From NCBI GenBank assembly GCA_026119855.1, contig JAOWBW010000488.1:806001-870000 (forward strand): a stretch of DNA of 64,000 nucleotides, given 5' to 3'. The translations under genes and the position numbers were made by a program. Positions 32,339 through 43,856 of the stretch are shown here, in pieces. This DNA is from Campanula takesimana. Taxonomy: Eukaryota > Streptophyta > Magnoliopsida > Asterales > Campanulaceae. Below the pieces are notes generated by a model. It was not told the DNA's origin, did not search any database, and saw only the letters and a list, made by a program, of their open reading frames with translations. Numbering within the stretch: position 1 is the stretch's first letter; each line of letters opens with the position of its first letter.

Positions 32339-33164
32339 GGAAAAATTGCATCCATGATCATCCAGCTATTCACGATGAGTGGATTTGATCACTCAGCTAA
32401 TTTTTCTTGCATTAAGTAGCATAAACTAATTTTTTAGTGCATTCGAGATCACTACGCCTAACGACAACCTGATTAGATTTTAAAGGGCAAAAGTGGACAA
32501 TCACAATATTTTAAATAAAATATTATGTTTAATTTTTTTTTTCTTTTTAAAGTCACCATCTCAAACAAGCACAAACCACTACCACCTCACCTGCCTCCAC
32601 AACGCGTCCATTAACTTGCACTCAAATTACTCGAATTCCAGAAATCGTAACTCCTGGCCTCAATTTAGGGAAGCAAAATGATATTGCTCTTATTGCATCG
32701 CTGCTAATCCTTTCGCAGAATTCTGGTCCCAGATTCAAAAACTCCAGCAAATTCCTTCTTGTAAAATAGAATTTTGACGAAGATAAAATTCCATCACTTA
32801 ATGATCCACGGCGGCGAAGAAAGTGGCAGAAAAAGGGTCGATGTACAAATTACTAAATCCCTCGCTCTTATACATATTTATATTATCTGGATTTTAGTAC
32901 ATGTTGTTTAATGTTTCGTTCTTGATTTTGATGATTTTCATTTTTTATAATCCCACCCCCATACTTTCATGAGTATCTTATTCGGTTAAAATAAAATTCA
33001 TTTCCTATTTTACCCTTTAAAAACGTTAAAATATGGATGTCGTTAGGCGTAGTGATCCCGGACGCACCAAAAAAAATTGTTTAGGCTACTCAATGCAAGA
33101 AAAATGAGTTGATGATCAAATCCACTCATCACAAATAGTTGGGTGATTATATAAGCAATTTTTC
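32339..33164. mobile_element. MULE-type non-autonomous foldback element
   Basis: 826 bp with inverted arms of about 120 bp (ends GGAAAAATTGC and GCAATTTTTC). A perfect 10-bp duplication TTTATTAATA lies at 32329-32338 and 33165-33174. The central 300 bp are less AT-rich than the arms and contain a stop-free stretch of about 70 codons from 32555. Confidence 0.88.
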
Positions 33165-33188
33165 TTTATTAATAAATGTAATCAGTTA

Positions 33189-33447
33189 CTCCCTCTGTCT
33201 CTAAATGAGTGTCCATTTTCAAGAAATAGTTGTCCCAAACTGAGTGTCTTTTTTTAGCATAACTGTGTCTCTAAATGTTTTTTTTCGATTTTTTTATTTC
33301 ACCGGTCTCTTTATACGTGCAAAACTAAATGTTTGAAAATGAGGTTACAAGATTGTATATGAATCTTTGCCACCAAAATGTACAAAAAAATTGACATTTT
33401 CAGATTTCCTTAAAATGAAGACACTCATTTAAAGACATGGGTAATAG
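33189..33447. mobile_element. Stowaway-like MITE
   Basis: TA-flanked foldback starting CTCCCTCTGTCTCTAAATG; arms share AAATGAGTGTCC. Close relative of 39044-39304. Confidence 0.78.
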
Positions 33448-33627
33448 TATTCCGTTACAGGTCCGACCCACCCTTTAGTCCGATGAGTTAACCGCCTAAG
33501 ATCCCATGTGTAATTATTGGACCCCCAAATATTCCCCTTGTCTGTATATAATGATCCATATAATGGTATTCCATTTAAACCCTCAGAACGCGAACAAGAG
33601 ATGGGATAGGCCCGACAATTTTGACCC

Positions 33628-34182
33628 GTTACCCACTAATCCGCACAACCCAACTCATTATAACCCAACCCATTTAAGTTAGCGGGTTGAAACGGGTTAC
33701 CCGTCTCAACCCGTTAAGTTTAACGGGTCGACCCGACCCAACCCGTTTCAATCCGCTTTAATACGTAAACATAAATAGGTAGAATTAATAAATTTAAGGC
33801 ATCCCGGTCAAAAAAAAAAAAAAAAAAAACGGGTCAACCCGTTTCAACCCGTCAACCCAATCCGTTTCAACCCAACCCATTGGATCCGACAACTTAAACA
33901 TATTGTAGCGGGTCAACCCGTTTCAACCCGGAACCGCTCCACCGAGTTAGCTCCACCCCTCCACCCAACGGCTCCGATCAAGGCCACATACACACACTCA
34001 TCATCTGTGCGGCTGAGATGATTTCAATTTTTTGTGGGTCCCACCGAGCTCGGTCACATCTCAACCGTTGGATGTAGCTAAAATGAGGTGACTCCAATCT
34101 CCACCATTGGGTGGAGCTAACTCTTGGGTGCAGCGGTTCGAAATCCCCCGTCAACCCGCCACAACCCGCCTCGACCCAACAA
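33628..34182. repeat. ACCCGTT-rich short-repeat field, interrupted by a MITE
   Basis: From 33628 to 33922 and again from 34147 to 34182, the words AACCCGTT, CAACCCG and their complements recur many times in both orientations, spaced irregularly. Such fields resemble subterminal repeats of DNA transposons, but I cannot find matching termini. The MITE at 33924-34146 splits it. Confidence 0.6.
33924..34146. mobile_element. 223-bp MITE, first copy
   Basis: Near-identical to 50376-50598. Inverted arms read GAACCGCTCCACC...GTTAGCTCCACCC and their complement. The interior includes CCGATCAAGGCCACATACAC. Its own target duplication is obscured by the surrounding repeats. Confidence 0.82.
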
Positions 34183-34559
34183 AAGAAAACATAGGATCTC
34201 AACCCATGTTCCACTCAAAATGTATCATTATACTCCTATACATTATATACAGACAAAAAATGAGTGTCGACCCCCAAATATTCCCTTTGTCTGATGGGCA
34301 GCAAAAAATGTTTGTGTCCCTACTCCCTACTGTGATTGGGCTGAGAACGTGCATTTGGGCCAAGAAAACACACTGCCAAACCCAACAAAAAAAACAAAAC
34401 AAAAAAAAACAGTCACGCTTCTTCCCACACTTCCAATTCCAAAATTCCGATTCTCCGATTCGGTGGTCGAGGTGAGAATTATAACTTCTTTTGTTCACTT
34501 GTTTGTATTTTAATTTTGAGGTGGTCTTCAATGAGAACACCCATTTTGTTCTCATGGAT

Positions 34560-35440
34560 AAGAACAGTTGCAATGGTACACTCAAAATCTGTCATGTGGT
34601 AATGACCATGACCCCTTTTTTAATTTTTTTTTTTTTGCAGTTTTTTTCGTTTGTCAAAAGTAATACTTAGTATAACTAAATGTAACAACTGTGTTACTTA
34701 TAAAGTAACATTGTTTATAAGTAAACGTAACACCAATTTAAAAAAAAAAAAAGCTCATTTTACTCATCTTTCAACTGTAGTACTAACTATAAATACGTGT
34801 AACACTAACAATAACTAAATGTAACACTTTAGTAGATGGAATTGTAACAAATTTCTATAGATAATGTAATACTTTTACATGTATCATGATAAATTGAACC
34901 CATTGTAACTTATTATTTGAAAACATATGGATATACTATTATACAAGTAAACATAACTGTTTTACAATGTTATTATACAAGTAAAATGTAACATTCATTT
35001 ATAAAATTGTTACTTTCTTATTTTTACAATATTACTAACACAAGTGTTTTTAGTTCTAAAGTGTAAATGGTTGAATTATTATTTTTCTATACATATGTGT
35101 TACAATTATGTATAAACACTGTTACATATAAGTAACACGTTCGTTACATTTTAGTTAAAATAAGTATTACTTTTGGCAAATAAAGAAAATGTAAAAAAAA
35201 AAAAACAATGTTATTTTTCTGTATATATGTATTACTTTTATGTATACAAACTGTTACATATAAGTAACACATTTGTTACATTTAGTTATAGTAACTATTA
35301 CTTTTGGCAAACCGAAAAAACACAAAAATAAAAATATAAAAACTAAAATATATATATATATATTGCCCGCGGGTCATGGGTCAGGGTCGTGGGTCAAAAA
35401 TGACCCGTCTCTACTATGAGACGGGTCATAGTGTTCTCAT
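34560..35440. mobile_element. TGTAAC/GTTACA-rich foldback element (copy A)
   Basis: The whole stretch is filled with TGTAAC on one half and GTTACA on the other. The two halves form long imperfect inverted arms (AAAAGTAATACTTA against TAAGTATTACTTTTGG). It is homologous to 37977-38880. It ends in GC-rich ATGACCCGTCTC words and GTGTTCTCAT near 35440. No coding capacity; superfamily unknown. Confidence 0.65.
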
Positions 35441-35892
35441 ACAAGTTTTTATCTTTAATTTTTGATTGTTTATTAGTTAATATTACTTTCATCTCAAAAT
35501 AATTTTTTGCTCGAAGAGAGTTCATTTTTTTGTGTATTCATTCCTCCCAAATTTATTGTAAGAACTTTTAATTTTATTTGTTTGTTTGTAATTGAATTTA
35601 TTTTTAATCAAGAGAAAATTTGATTTTTTAGATTTATTTTGGGACGATAGCAAGTTAGTATTAGTAATTTTTTTATATAAAAAAAATATTCTTACATGTT
35701 ATTTTTGTATTGGTTGTTCTTTTATTTATTTTTTCTAAAATTACCTACGTTAATTAAAAACCCAGGTAAAAAATTAGCCTAGAACCTCAAATTTAATAAA
35801 ACCGCCCCTTTTCAATTATTTATGTTTTGTTAAGTAAATTCTAGAAATTGATTTGACTTTGTGGACGAGTTCAAGGCCAAAACTTTATCTTA
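35441..35892. other. AT-rich intergenic, no gene seen
   Basis: T-rich sequence without recognisable elements. Confidence 0.5.
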
Positions 35893-36123
35893 CTCCCTCT
35901 GTCCTAAATTAATGTTTTTATTTTGAATTTACACGAAAATTAAGAAAAAAATAATATTGTGGGTAAGAAAAGTAAAGTAAAAGAGAGAAAGTGGATAAGG
36001 AGTTTTTATTGTGAGAATAATAAGTGAGTCTCATTTTTCATTTTAAATAATAAAGTAAAATAATAACCGTAAATTGTGACAGACTAAAAAAGAAAGTAAA
36101 AACTTAAAGTGGGACCGAGGGAG
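35893..36123. mobile_element. Stowaway-type MITE
   Basis: 231 bp, TA duplications, ends CTCCCTCTGTCC and GGGACCGAGGGAG; same family as 30485-30715 by its interior (GAAAGTGGATAAGGAG). Confidence 0.8.
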
Positions 36124-36592
36124 TAGCTTCTTTAGTGTTTTCGAAATTGTAGTGCGTTATTTCAAAGTAATGTTTTAACTTAAAAATAAAAAAATAAAAA
36201 AATTCAAAGTAATGTTTTAGTTAACTTACGATACAAATTGATGGTGCAGTCAATTTAAGTTATTATATACTTTACTATTGTATCATGTCGACAGAATGGT
36301 CCCAAATTCTTTAAAAAAAAAAAAAAAAAAAAAAGAATGGTCCCAAATTGTAATGGAATAAGCAACATTAAGCGCACTTCTCTCAAAACTTCAATTATGT
36401 GCGTTGTGGCACGAGTAATTGATGTTTGCTTGACCTAAACCATAAACCCCATTCTAATAATATAGTGGACCAACCAAAAGCTAATTTCGGGTTTCGAACT
36501 TTCAAGGTCATAAAACTACTAAACTGATATTGTCCTCTTTTTATTCTGGATAAAAACTCTCTTTTGTTAAATGACAACTTTTACGAGGAAGT

Positions 36593-36714
36593 CTTGTGTG
36601 AGACGTCTCACACGTGAGACGGGTCTTGTTGAGAGAGAAAATGGGTTTGCCCCGCCTCACCCATAAAGGGGCAAACCATTTACTTTCTCAATAAGACTCG
36701 TCTCACACAAATTT
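36593..36714. mobile_element. Short foldback with GTGTGAGACG ends
   Basis: About 120 bp. The arms TTGTGTGAGACG...GGTTTGCCCC pair with GGGGCAAACC...CGTCTCACACAA. A perfect GTGAGACGTCTCAC palindrome is at its left end. Confidence 0.75.
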
Positions 36715-37435
36715 TTATCAACTTTTATTACTATCTCACTATGAATTTGGCGAAGCTCATTGGGTGGAGCGCGGACCCAAGCTCATAATAAGCACAAGAT
36801 TTTAAGGAGAAGTTGGACCTACTCAAATTCATTTACAAAAATCGGCTTTTTCTAAAATCCACCATACAGATAAAGCGCAAGGGCGACCTCAACCTTTTTA
36901 AGCCCGTCCATATTGCCTCAAGCGAATCATAACGATAAGCTATAAATCAAGAAAAGATCACCAAAAGAAACAATTGCTTTAGTGTGAGACATTAATGTAG
37001 AAAAGATACATGTTTAATAAGGATAAATTTGACATTTTTTTATTAAAGCATGATAATAATTGTTTTTTTAAGAGCTGTGCAAATACCAAAAGAAACAGTT
37101 ATTTTGGATCAGAGTGAGTAATAAACTTTATCGGTCCCTCTGAATGAGTCTAAATAATAAAGGTTCAATTTTTATTTAATAGCCATTTGCAAATAAGTTA
37201 TTCATTTCGGTCCAATATAACTGTCACTTTTGAGCTAAAATCTTGGTTTAAAATAACTGTCAAAATATCCTTCTAACCTTTGTATTGAACTTGTTCTGTT
37301 TTATTAATTGTTTTAGTGTGAGACATTAATGCAATAACAATGCACATTTAATAGGGGTAAAATTGAGTTTTTGTCATTAAATTATGGAAATAATTGCCCT
37401 TTAATAATGAATAATACAAGGGACACAAAAGTCAC

Positions 37436-37565
37436 AAAAACTTGTTCACAAAATCCTAGGTGTCAAGATTTTATTGGTGTTTTTAATTAGAATGTGGCGG
37501 GTCCATTATCGATGCAACCAATGAAATATCGTCACCTCATATTGTGAGTAAGATTTTGTGTAAAA
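37436..37565. mobile_element. MITE family with ATTTTATTGGT core, copy 1
   Basis: Begins CTTGTTCACAAAATCC and includes GATTTTATTGGTGTTTTTAA and CGATGCAACCAATGAAATA. Homologous copies: 44034-44172, 45893-45985 (reverse), 50879-51015 and 51124-51290. Ends resemble CACAAAAT/ATTTTGTG inverted repeats. Confidence 0.75.
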
Positions 37566-37976
37566 GTAAGTTTGTCTCACTTTTGCAATCCCCAACCTAA
37601 AAGTTCAATTTTGCAAATCAGTCACCTGAGTTTGCCAATTTGTTGCAATGTGGTGAATAAACTAATTTTACGTTAGTTTTTTGACAGACTTAAACACATG
37701 TGCCTTGCACATGACCTTTTAAAAAGGCAATCTAGTCAATTCTTGGAGGCTACTATATAAGTTACTGATCATATCGAAAACAGTACTCATGATTGCCCTT
37801 TTAAATGGTCATGTGCAAGGCACATGTGATTAGGCCCGTAAAAAAAACGAAAAATTAGTTTATTCATCACATTGCAACAAATTGACAAACTCAGGTGACT
37901 GATTTGCAAAATTGAACTTTTAGGTTGAGGATTGCAAAAGTAAGACAAACTCAGGTTACTAATATGCAATTATCCC
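37562..37976. mobile_element. Long-armed foldback element
   Basis: Arms of about 190 bp, almost perfectly complementary. Both contain TTGCAATCC(C/T)CAACCTAAAAG and CAAATCAGTCACCTGAG. A short central spacer lies at about 37735-37790. No coding capacity. Confidence 0.82.
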
Positions 37977-38880
37977 TTGTTTATAAGTAAACGTAACACC
38001 CGTTTTACACAAAAAAAAAAAAAAAACTCATTCTACTCATCTTTCAACTGTAATACTAACTATAAATACGTGTAACACAAACAATAACTAAATGAAATTA
38101 TCGTTATACTGAAATGTAATAGTGTTTTTGCAGTTTTTTTTTTTTTTTAAAGAAAGTAACATTTGAAAAATAACAACTTATATAAACGAATGAATGTAAT
38201 TATTTGTACAAGTAAATGTAACACTTTAGTATACGAAATTGTAACATATTTCTATATATAATGTAATACTTTTACATGTATCATGATAAATTGAATTCAT
38301 TGTAACTTATTATTTGAAAAACATATGGATATACTATTATACAAGTAAACGTAACTGTTTTACAATGTTATTATACAAGTAAAATGTAACATTCATGTAT
38401 AAAAATTGTTATTTTCTTATTTTTACAATGTTACTAACACAACAGTTTTTAGTTCTAAAGTTTAAATGGTTGAATTATTACTTTTCTATACATATGTGTT
38501 ACAATTATGTATAAACACTATTACATATAAGTAACACGTTCGTGTCCCCAAATGAGTGGCCTAGTGGTAAAGCCAAGCCTCACCCTCGGTGAGTGCTAGG
38601 GTTTGATCCCTCTCCTCGCCTCCTTAGCGTGGACATCGTAAAAAAAAAAAAAAAAAAAAAAAGTAACACGTTCGTTACATTTTAGTTATAATAAGTATTA
38701 CATTTGGCAAATGAAGAAAACATTAAAAAAAAAACACTGTTACTTTTCTGTATATATGTATTACTTTTATGTATACAAACTGTTACATATAAGTAACACG
38801 CTTGTTACATTTACCTATACTATTACTTTTGGCAAATCGAAAAAATACCGAAATAAAAATATAATTTTTTTTAAAAAAAC
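37977..38880. mobile_element. TGTAAC/GTTACA-rich element (copy B), left-truncated
   Basis: Matches copy A from about 34710 onward. Its left arm is missing where it meets the foldback at 37976. It is interrupted by a SINE at 38544-38660. Confidence 0.7.
38544..38660 (+). mobile_element. tRNA-derived SINE with perfect target duplication
   Basis: Box A-like GAGTGGCCTAGTGGTAAAGCC (first 20 bases conserved), box B-like GGGTTTGATCCC, a short body and a pure A tail of more than 20. The 15-bp duplication AAGTAACACGTTCGT is perfect (38529-38543 and 38661-38675). It looks young. Confidence 0.93.
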
Positions 38881-38893
38881 CTTTTTTTTTTCC

Positions 38894-38978
38894 CAGTGGT
38901 AAAGCCAAGCCTCACGATCGGTGAGTGCTAGGGTTCGATCCCTCACCTAGCCTCCTTATGGCGTGGACACTGTAAAAA
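38894..38978 (+). mobile_element. tRNA-derived SINE, 5'-shortened copy
   Basis: Starts CAGTGGTAAAGCCAAGC and contains box B GGGTTCGATCCC, ending in an A run. An A/CC/T-rich phrase (AAAAAAACCTTTTTTT) flanks both sides and is the likely duplication. Clearly the same family as 38544-38660. Confidence 0.8.
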
Positions 38979-39043
38979 AAACCTTTTTTTTACCCGCTGA
39001 GCTTGGGTTAAAAACACACCAAAAATTTCTTTGTTAATGGTTA

Positions 39044-39304
39044 CTCCCTCTGTCCCTAAATGAGTGTCCATTTTCAAGAAATCTTTGTCCCAAAATGAGT
39101 GTCTTTTTTTAGGATAACTTTGTCCCTAAATGTTTTTTTTTTCGATTTTTTTTTCACCGGTCTCTTTATACATGCAAAACTAAATGTTTGGAAAAGAGAT
39201 TACAAGATTATATATGAATCTTTGCCACGAAAATGTACAAAAAATGGACATTTTCAGATGTCCCTTAAAATAAAATTTGGACACTCATTTAAGGACATAG
39301 GTAG
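39044..39304. mobile_element. Stowaway-like MITE
   Basis: TA-flanked, starts CTCCCTCTGTCCCTAAATG; arms contain AAATGAGTGTCC and its complement. Relative of 33189-33447. Confidence 0.8.
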
Positions 39305-39378
39305 TAAAATATAAGCGGGAATCGAACCACGTCACAAGGGAAAAAACCAACGCCCTCACCAACAGTGCTACCTGATGC
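39305..39378 (-). repeat. tRNA-like sequence (SINE head or tRNA relic)
   Basis: The minus strand has a box A-like TAGCACTGTTGGTGAGGGC and a box B GGTTCGATTCCC at tRNA-like spacing. It does not fold into a complete tRNA, so I treat it as a SINE head. It abuts the LINE tail. Confidence 0.5.
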
Positions 39379-39383
39379 TTTAA

Positions 39384-39868
39384 CTTTTTTTTTTTTTTTT
39401 TTGACAAAATAAGGGCCTAATATATTAAAGAAAATTGGCTCGGGGCCAATAAAGTTATGATACACATTCCTAGCGTACTTAGCGTTATTATGGGCATACT
39501 TTACAGTTTGCCTATCAACCTTACAAATACTAAATTCTTCACAAACAAAAATAAAAGAAATAATGTCCGATAAGATGGAGTCCAGGTTTTGCGGGACTAT
39601 CTAGTGCCGTTGATGTATGAACTTGCATGATAGGAATCCATAAGAACTTGGATCTTCTTAAAATTGTGATTCACCGCCCACTCCAAACCTTTGAGGATGG
39701 CCTTTCATTCAGCATGAATACTTGAGGGAATCTTGATCGATTAGCTTCCTATAGCGATTCTTCCATTTCTTTTATCCCAAAGCTCCCATCCAAAACCCGC
39801 CCATCTGGCATTCTTTTTCCAAGCTCCATCCGTAATGAGAACAACATTATTTCCAATGTTGTTGTTTT
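39384..39868 (-). pseudogene. LINE 3' end with RNase H-like domain, 5'-truncated
   Basis: Minus strand: DGAWKKNARWAGFGWELWD near 39830-39775, then GLEWAVNHNFKKIQVLMDS near 39700-39645, matching the RNase H domain at the end of plant L1 LINEs. Several stops. It ends in an A run (T run at 39384-39402 on the plus strand), as expected for a LINE tail. Everything upstream of the RNase H is missing, the usual 5' truncation. Confidence 0.8.
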
Positions 39869-39892
39869 AGAGGTGTTCTTTTGTTCTTTAGA

Positions 39893-39894
<2 letters not shown>

Positions 39895-39965
<71 letters not shown>
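39895..39965. repeat. CA then TA microsatellite
   Basis: An (AC)n run from about 39895 to 39937 passes into a (TA)n run to 39964. Confidence 0.95.
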
Positions 39966-39966
<1 letters not shown>

Positions 39967-39979
39967 CATGTGTGTGTGT

Positions 39980-40329
39980 GCGCTCAAATGAGAATCACAA
40001 TTGCATGAGAACCGTGAGAACCAAGTATAACCATTAGATTAGAATCAAAATCAAGGGTCCAAATTATAGATACATTGGATACACTTGGATACAATACATA
40101 AATTTTGATATTGCACTTGGATACAATAGTTAAACATGTACTGTATCCAAATGTTGCACTTGGATACAGTAGGTTAAAAACTAATGTATCTAATTGTATT
40201 TTTGAAAGTTAACTACTGTATCTAAGTGTATGCAATGTATCTATAATCCGGACCCTTGATTTTATATTTAATCAAACGGTTATGATTGGTTCTCACGATT
40301 CTCAATTAAAATGGTTCTCACAGGAGCGC
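39980..40329. mobile_element. Foldback element with GCGCTC ends
   Basis: The ends GCGCTC...GAGCGC and arms (AATCAAGGGTCC[A/G]... against GGACCCTTGATT) are inverted. The centre repeats TTGGATACA. It is flanked on both sides by TA microsatellite sequence. Confidence 0.75.
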
Positions 40330-40344
40330 GACTATATATATATA

Positions 40345-40800
40345 TATATAAGCCAAAATCTTGCGTAAAACGCATTTTACAAGATGCTTAGGAAAACGTG
40401 TTTTTAAAAAAATGCGCGGTGGCATTTTTGTAAATAATCTGAACTTCTCGAACGCTTCTGGATATCAAGATAAAGCCTTTTAGATATGAGATTGATATCC
40501 GGAACCTTTGAAAGTGATACCCAGAAAGCATCTGGATATCAATATAAAGCCTTCTGGATATGAGATTGATATCCAGAACCTTTGAAAGTAATAGCCAGAA
40601 AGTTTTTTCTCAATTTTTTTTTAGAGTAACAAAAGTGTTAATGGATAGCCAGTGACAGTGTTTAGGATGACCAGATTATGTGTTACGAATGTCCAGTGAG
40701 TGTGTTAATGAGCGCCAGATAATTTTGAAAAACACGTTTTTCCTAACCACTAGGAAAAACGCGTTTTACAAGAGACTAACTCATATATTAAATCCAGTGG
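40345..40800. mobile_element. Foldback related to the element at 47867, with internal 74-bp repeat
   Basis: Arms carry CTTGCGTAAAACGCATTTTAC on the left (first 20 bases) and AAACGCGTTTTACAAGAG on the right. A 74-bp unit (TCTGGATATCAA...) is doubled at 40457 and 40531. Ends are approximate. Confidence 0.6.
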
Positions 40801-40950
40801 TTGTCGTCGCACCCACTCGTTACAACTTGGGTCCGTCCCTGAATATAAGTAAATGTTGTTACTTGATATTAACAAATACAGAGTATTATAAAATTTTCAT
40901 TTCGGCAATATTTTACTTTATTACAATATGATTATATATTTTCTTCATCT

Positions 40951-41035
40951 CAGAGTAAGAATATTACTTTTCATTTTGGTACGTCTCTGAGTAAGAATCT
41001 TACTTTTCATTTTGGTACGTCTCAGAGTAAGAACC
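40951..41035. repeat. 36-bp tandem repeat
   Basis: CAGAGTAAGAATATTACTTT-type units start at 40951, 40987 and 41023 (the last partial). The words resemble the arm of the Stowaway family at 56495 and 62998. Confidence 0.85.
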
Positions 41036-41637
41036 TCATTCCTAAAATGGAAATGGATGAATAATATTTTGAACACTTCTGTCCTTATAATGCTAATGTT
41101 ATTTTTTAAAAAAAAACAACACTTCCAATCCACTTTTCCAACTTGTATAATGAATAATGTATTGTTCAATATATTATACCCTCAATTCACTTATAATCCA
41201 TCTGTCCCAGCACAAGTAAAACTTTTTTCCCTTTTAGGCCGTTCCAAAACAATTGAGACTGCCCAAAATGAAAATGTTTTAATATATTTATATTCAACAA
41301 CCTCATTATTTAACATCACTCATTCTCTCTCTTTATTTTTCATCACTCAATTCATTTAATTAACACTACTATTTAACCTACTCATTATCTTTCTTCATTT
41401 TCTACCATATACACACTACTTGTCTCTTAATTATTGTGCACACTCCTCTAATCCTACTTGTGCTGGAAAGGAGAGATGTCTCTTGGGTGTAAATGGATCA
41501 ACTATCAGTCATACAAAACTTATTTGGTTAATTTGTTACTCCCTCCTCCGACACTCTATCTTATAATAAATATTTTTTAATTTTAATATAGAATAAGTGT
41601 TTTATTTTTAAATATACATATATATATATTAATACAA
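41036..41637. other. Intergenic with a decayed MITE
   Basis: A weak foldback at about 41203-41480 (ATCTGTCCCAGCACAAGTAA against CTACTTGTGCTGGAA) may be an old Stowaway relative. No gene seen. Confidence 0.4.
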
Positions 41638-43856
41638 TCTATATATATAATAAAAGAGAGTCTTTATGTGTTTCCGCAATAAGCCACATGGAATTCCATG
41701 TGGCATTCTACTTAACCACATCCAATAAAATTGTGTATATATATAATAAAAAAGAGTTTTTATGTGTTCCCACAATAAGCCACATGAAATTTCATGTCAT
41801 AATTCCATGTGGCATTCTACTTAACCACGTCCAATAAAATTGTGACAAGCATGTTAAAATTGCATCATTTTTAAAATTTTAAAGTGCGTAAAATATAGCA
41901 ACAAAAAGTACATTTTATTTTAAGTCATTTAAGATAAATAATTAAATTATTCACTACATTTATTTAAATTATATACAATGAATTGACCCCATTGCCCCTC
42001 AACTTTAATCTAATTTAAATCAAGTGTTTCCTAATCCTAACTATTCAATTTTTAGTCATATTTTTCTATTCCGTTAGGTCAGATTTAATTTGCTTAATTA
42101 AAAAAATTGCTTTAAATTAAAATATAGAATAAATAGCTAAGAAAAAAACAGTCCACACATTCAATATAAGAACCATATGTTATCATAATATTTAAATTTT
42201 AATAAGCTCCTTTCTATAAATAAGCAAACAAGTTATATAAAATATAAAATGTTTATCAAAATAACAATCCACACATTCAATATAAGAATCATACGTTATC
42301 GAAAATTCAATAGCCTCAACTTACGGAACTGGAATTTTGTGACAAAAATCCCGCGCAATTTGAAGTTCATATATTTTTTAATCTCAGTACTTAAAGATAT
42401 ATAATCCTATATGGATAATCCCAACAATTTATTTATTGAATTTGTGATTTTTAGGCTTTAAAAATATTTTGTATCGCCTTATAAAATGATATTTTATTCA
42501 TCTAATAAAATTGTGCTTCGATTTAGTCAATTTGACTAAATTAGGATTAAAAATCTATAAAGCTTAATTATTCTCATAATATTTTATGTTTTTATAATGA
42601 TGCATCAATTAAAAGTTTTAGAATTTTATGCGTATAAATGTAATTTCTATAATATTTTAACTTTAACTTTCAAATGCACGCATATTATTAAAACTTTATT
42701 GATTTCGCCGTAAAATAATGTTTATTTTTCATTTAGAGGACATTTTAATTTACTTTCCTTTTAAAAGTTAATGATGAAGATGAATAATATTTAGGGATGA
42801 TTAGAAAATAGACATACTTTTGTGGAAAAATATTTTAAAAATAAAAATACATCTTGGAACAAAAGGAAATGTAATTTTAATTGTCAATTTTATTCAAATA
42901 AACTTAAATAATCATTTTTTTAAAAAGATAGATATCATTAGCAAGCACGCGAATAAAAAGGATTGCACACCACAATAACGGAGGCTCATCCCAAACATGG
43001 TGATTACTATACTAACAGAATGTGACATTCGCACTACAACTACAAATGAACTACTCTATTCGTCCCAAACTAATCGTTACTAAAAGCGAATGCACGGGGA
43101 TTAAGAAAATATGTTGGAAAAGCAAATATTGTGAGTGGGTAGGAGAGAAAAAATAAGTTAGTGGATAGTTGTTGTGAGTGAGTAGGAGAGATAAAATTGA
43201 ACATTTTGGCTAAGTAGCAATTAGTATGGGACGCCCAAATCGGTAATAAGTAGCGATTTGTTTGGGACGAGGAAGTATTAGAAGAAAATGAAGATTTTCA
43301 AAAAGCCACTAAAATCCTAATAATCACTTCCTCTTCCTCCAATCCCTTGTGTTTAGCCCAAAAAAATCTTCATAATATTCTATAGTCTCTCCTTTATTAA
43401 TTTTTATTGTCTCTTGCTAAGCACCAATGTTCAAACCACTCCCCCAACCAAAGAAATTAGAGTTAATAAATAGATCTAAAAAGTGTTCGTGACGGGTAAG
43501 GCGAGTGAGAAGGAAGGAGCATGAGACAAAAATTGGAAGGGGAAGGAAAAAGAAGAAACAGTAGTAAAGGTTTTTCAGAATTTTAAAAATTATGACTTCA
43601 AATTGAGACAAGCTATTCTCACATATATTAACAAAGATGTAACAACCATCACATAAAATCCGTAGTTCAAATGAAGGAAAGAAACTTGATTTTCAGTCGA
43701 ATGGAGATTATTTTTCTTTCTTTTTTCTATTTGTTAGTGGTGGTGGAGGGAGGACAAACGGAGAGAAACTTAATTTATGCATTTTCTGTATTCATTTACT
43801 CTATATTTTTAAAGTAAATTTTATGCACCGTTGATTATCGACGTGCTACTATCTAG
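41638..43856 (+). mobile_element. Non-autonomous Helitron
   Basis: It starts TCTATATATATAATAAAAGA after an A and ends in a hairpin (GCACCGTTGA...TCGACGTGC) followed by TACTATCTAG and a T. These are the hallmarks of plant Helitrons: 5' TC, 3' hairpin plus CTAG, insertion between A and T. The 5' end is partly duplicated at about 41740. There is no Rep/helicase. A decayed Stowaway-like MITE lies inside at 43054-43275. Confidence 0.72.

Noticed and set aside
34107..34585. Overlapping frames on both strands near 34.1-34.6 kb
   Set aside because: They span a MITE, a short-repeat field and an A run, and have no coding motif.
38544..38660. A functional tRNA gene
   Set aside because: It has box A and B but no closing stems, and an A tail with target duplications, so it is a SINE.
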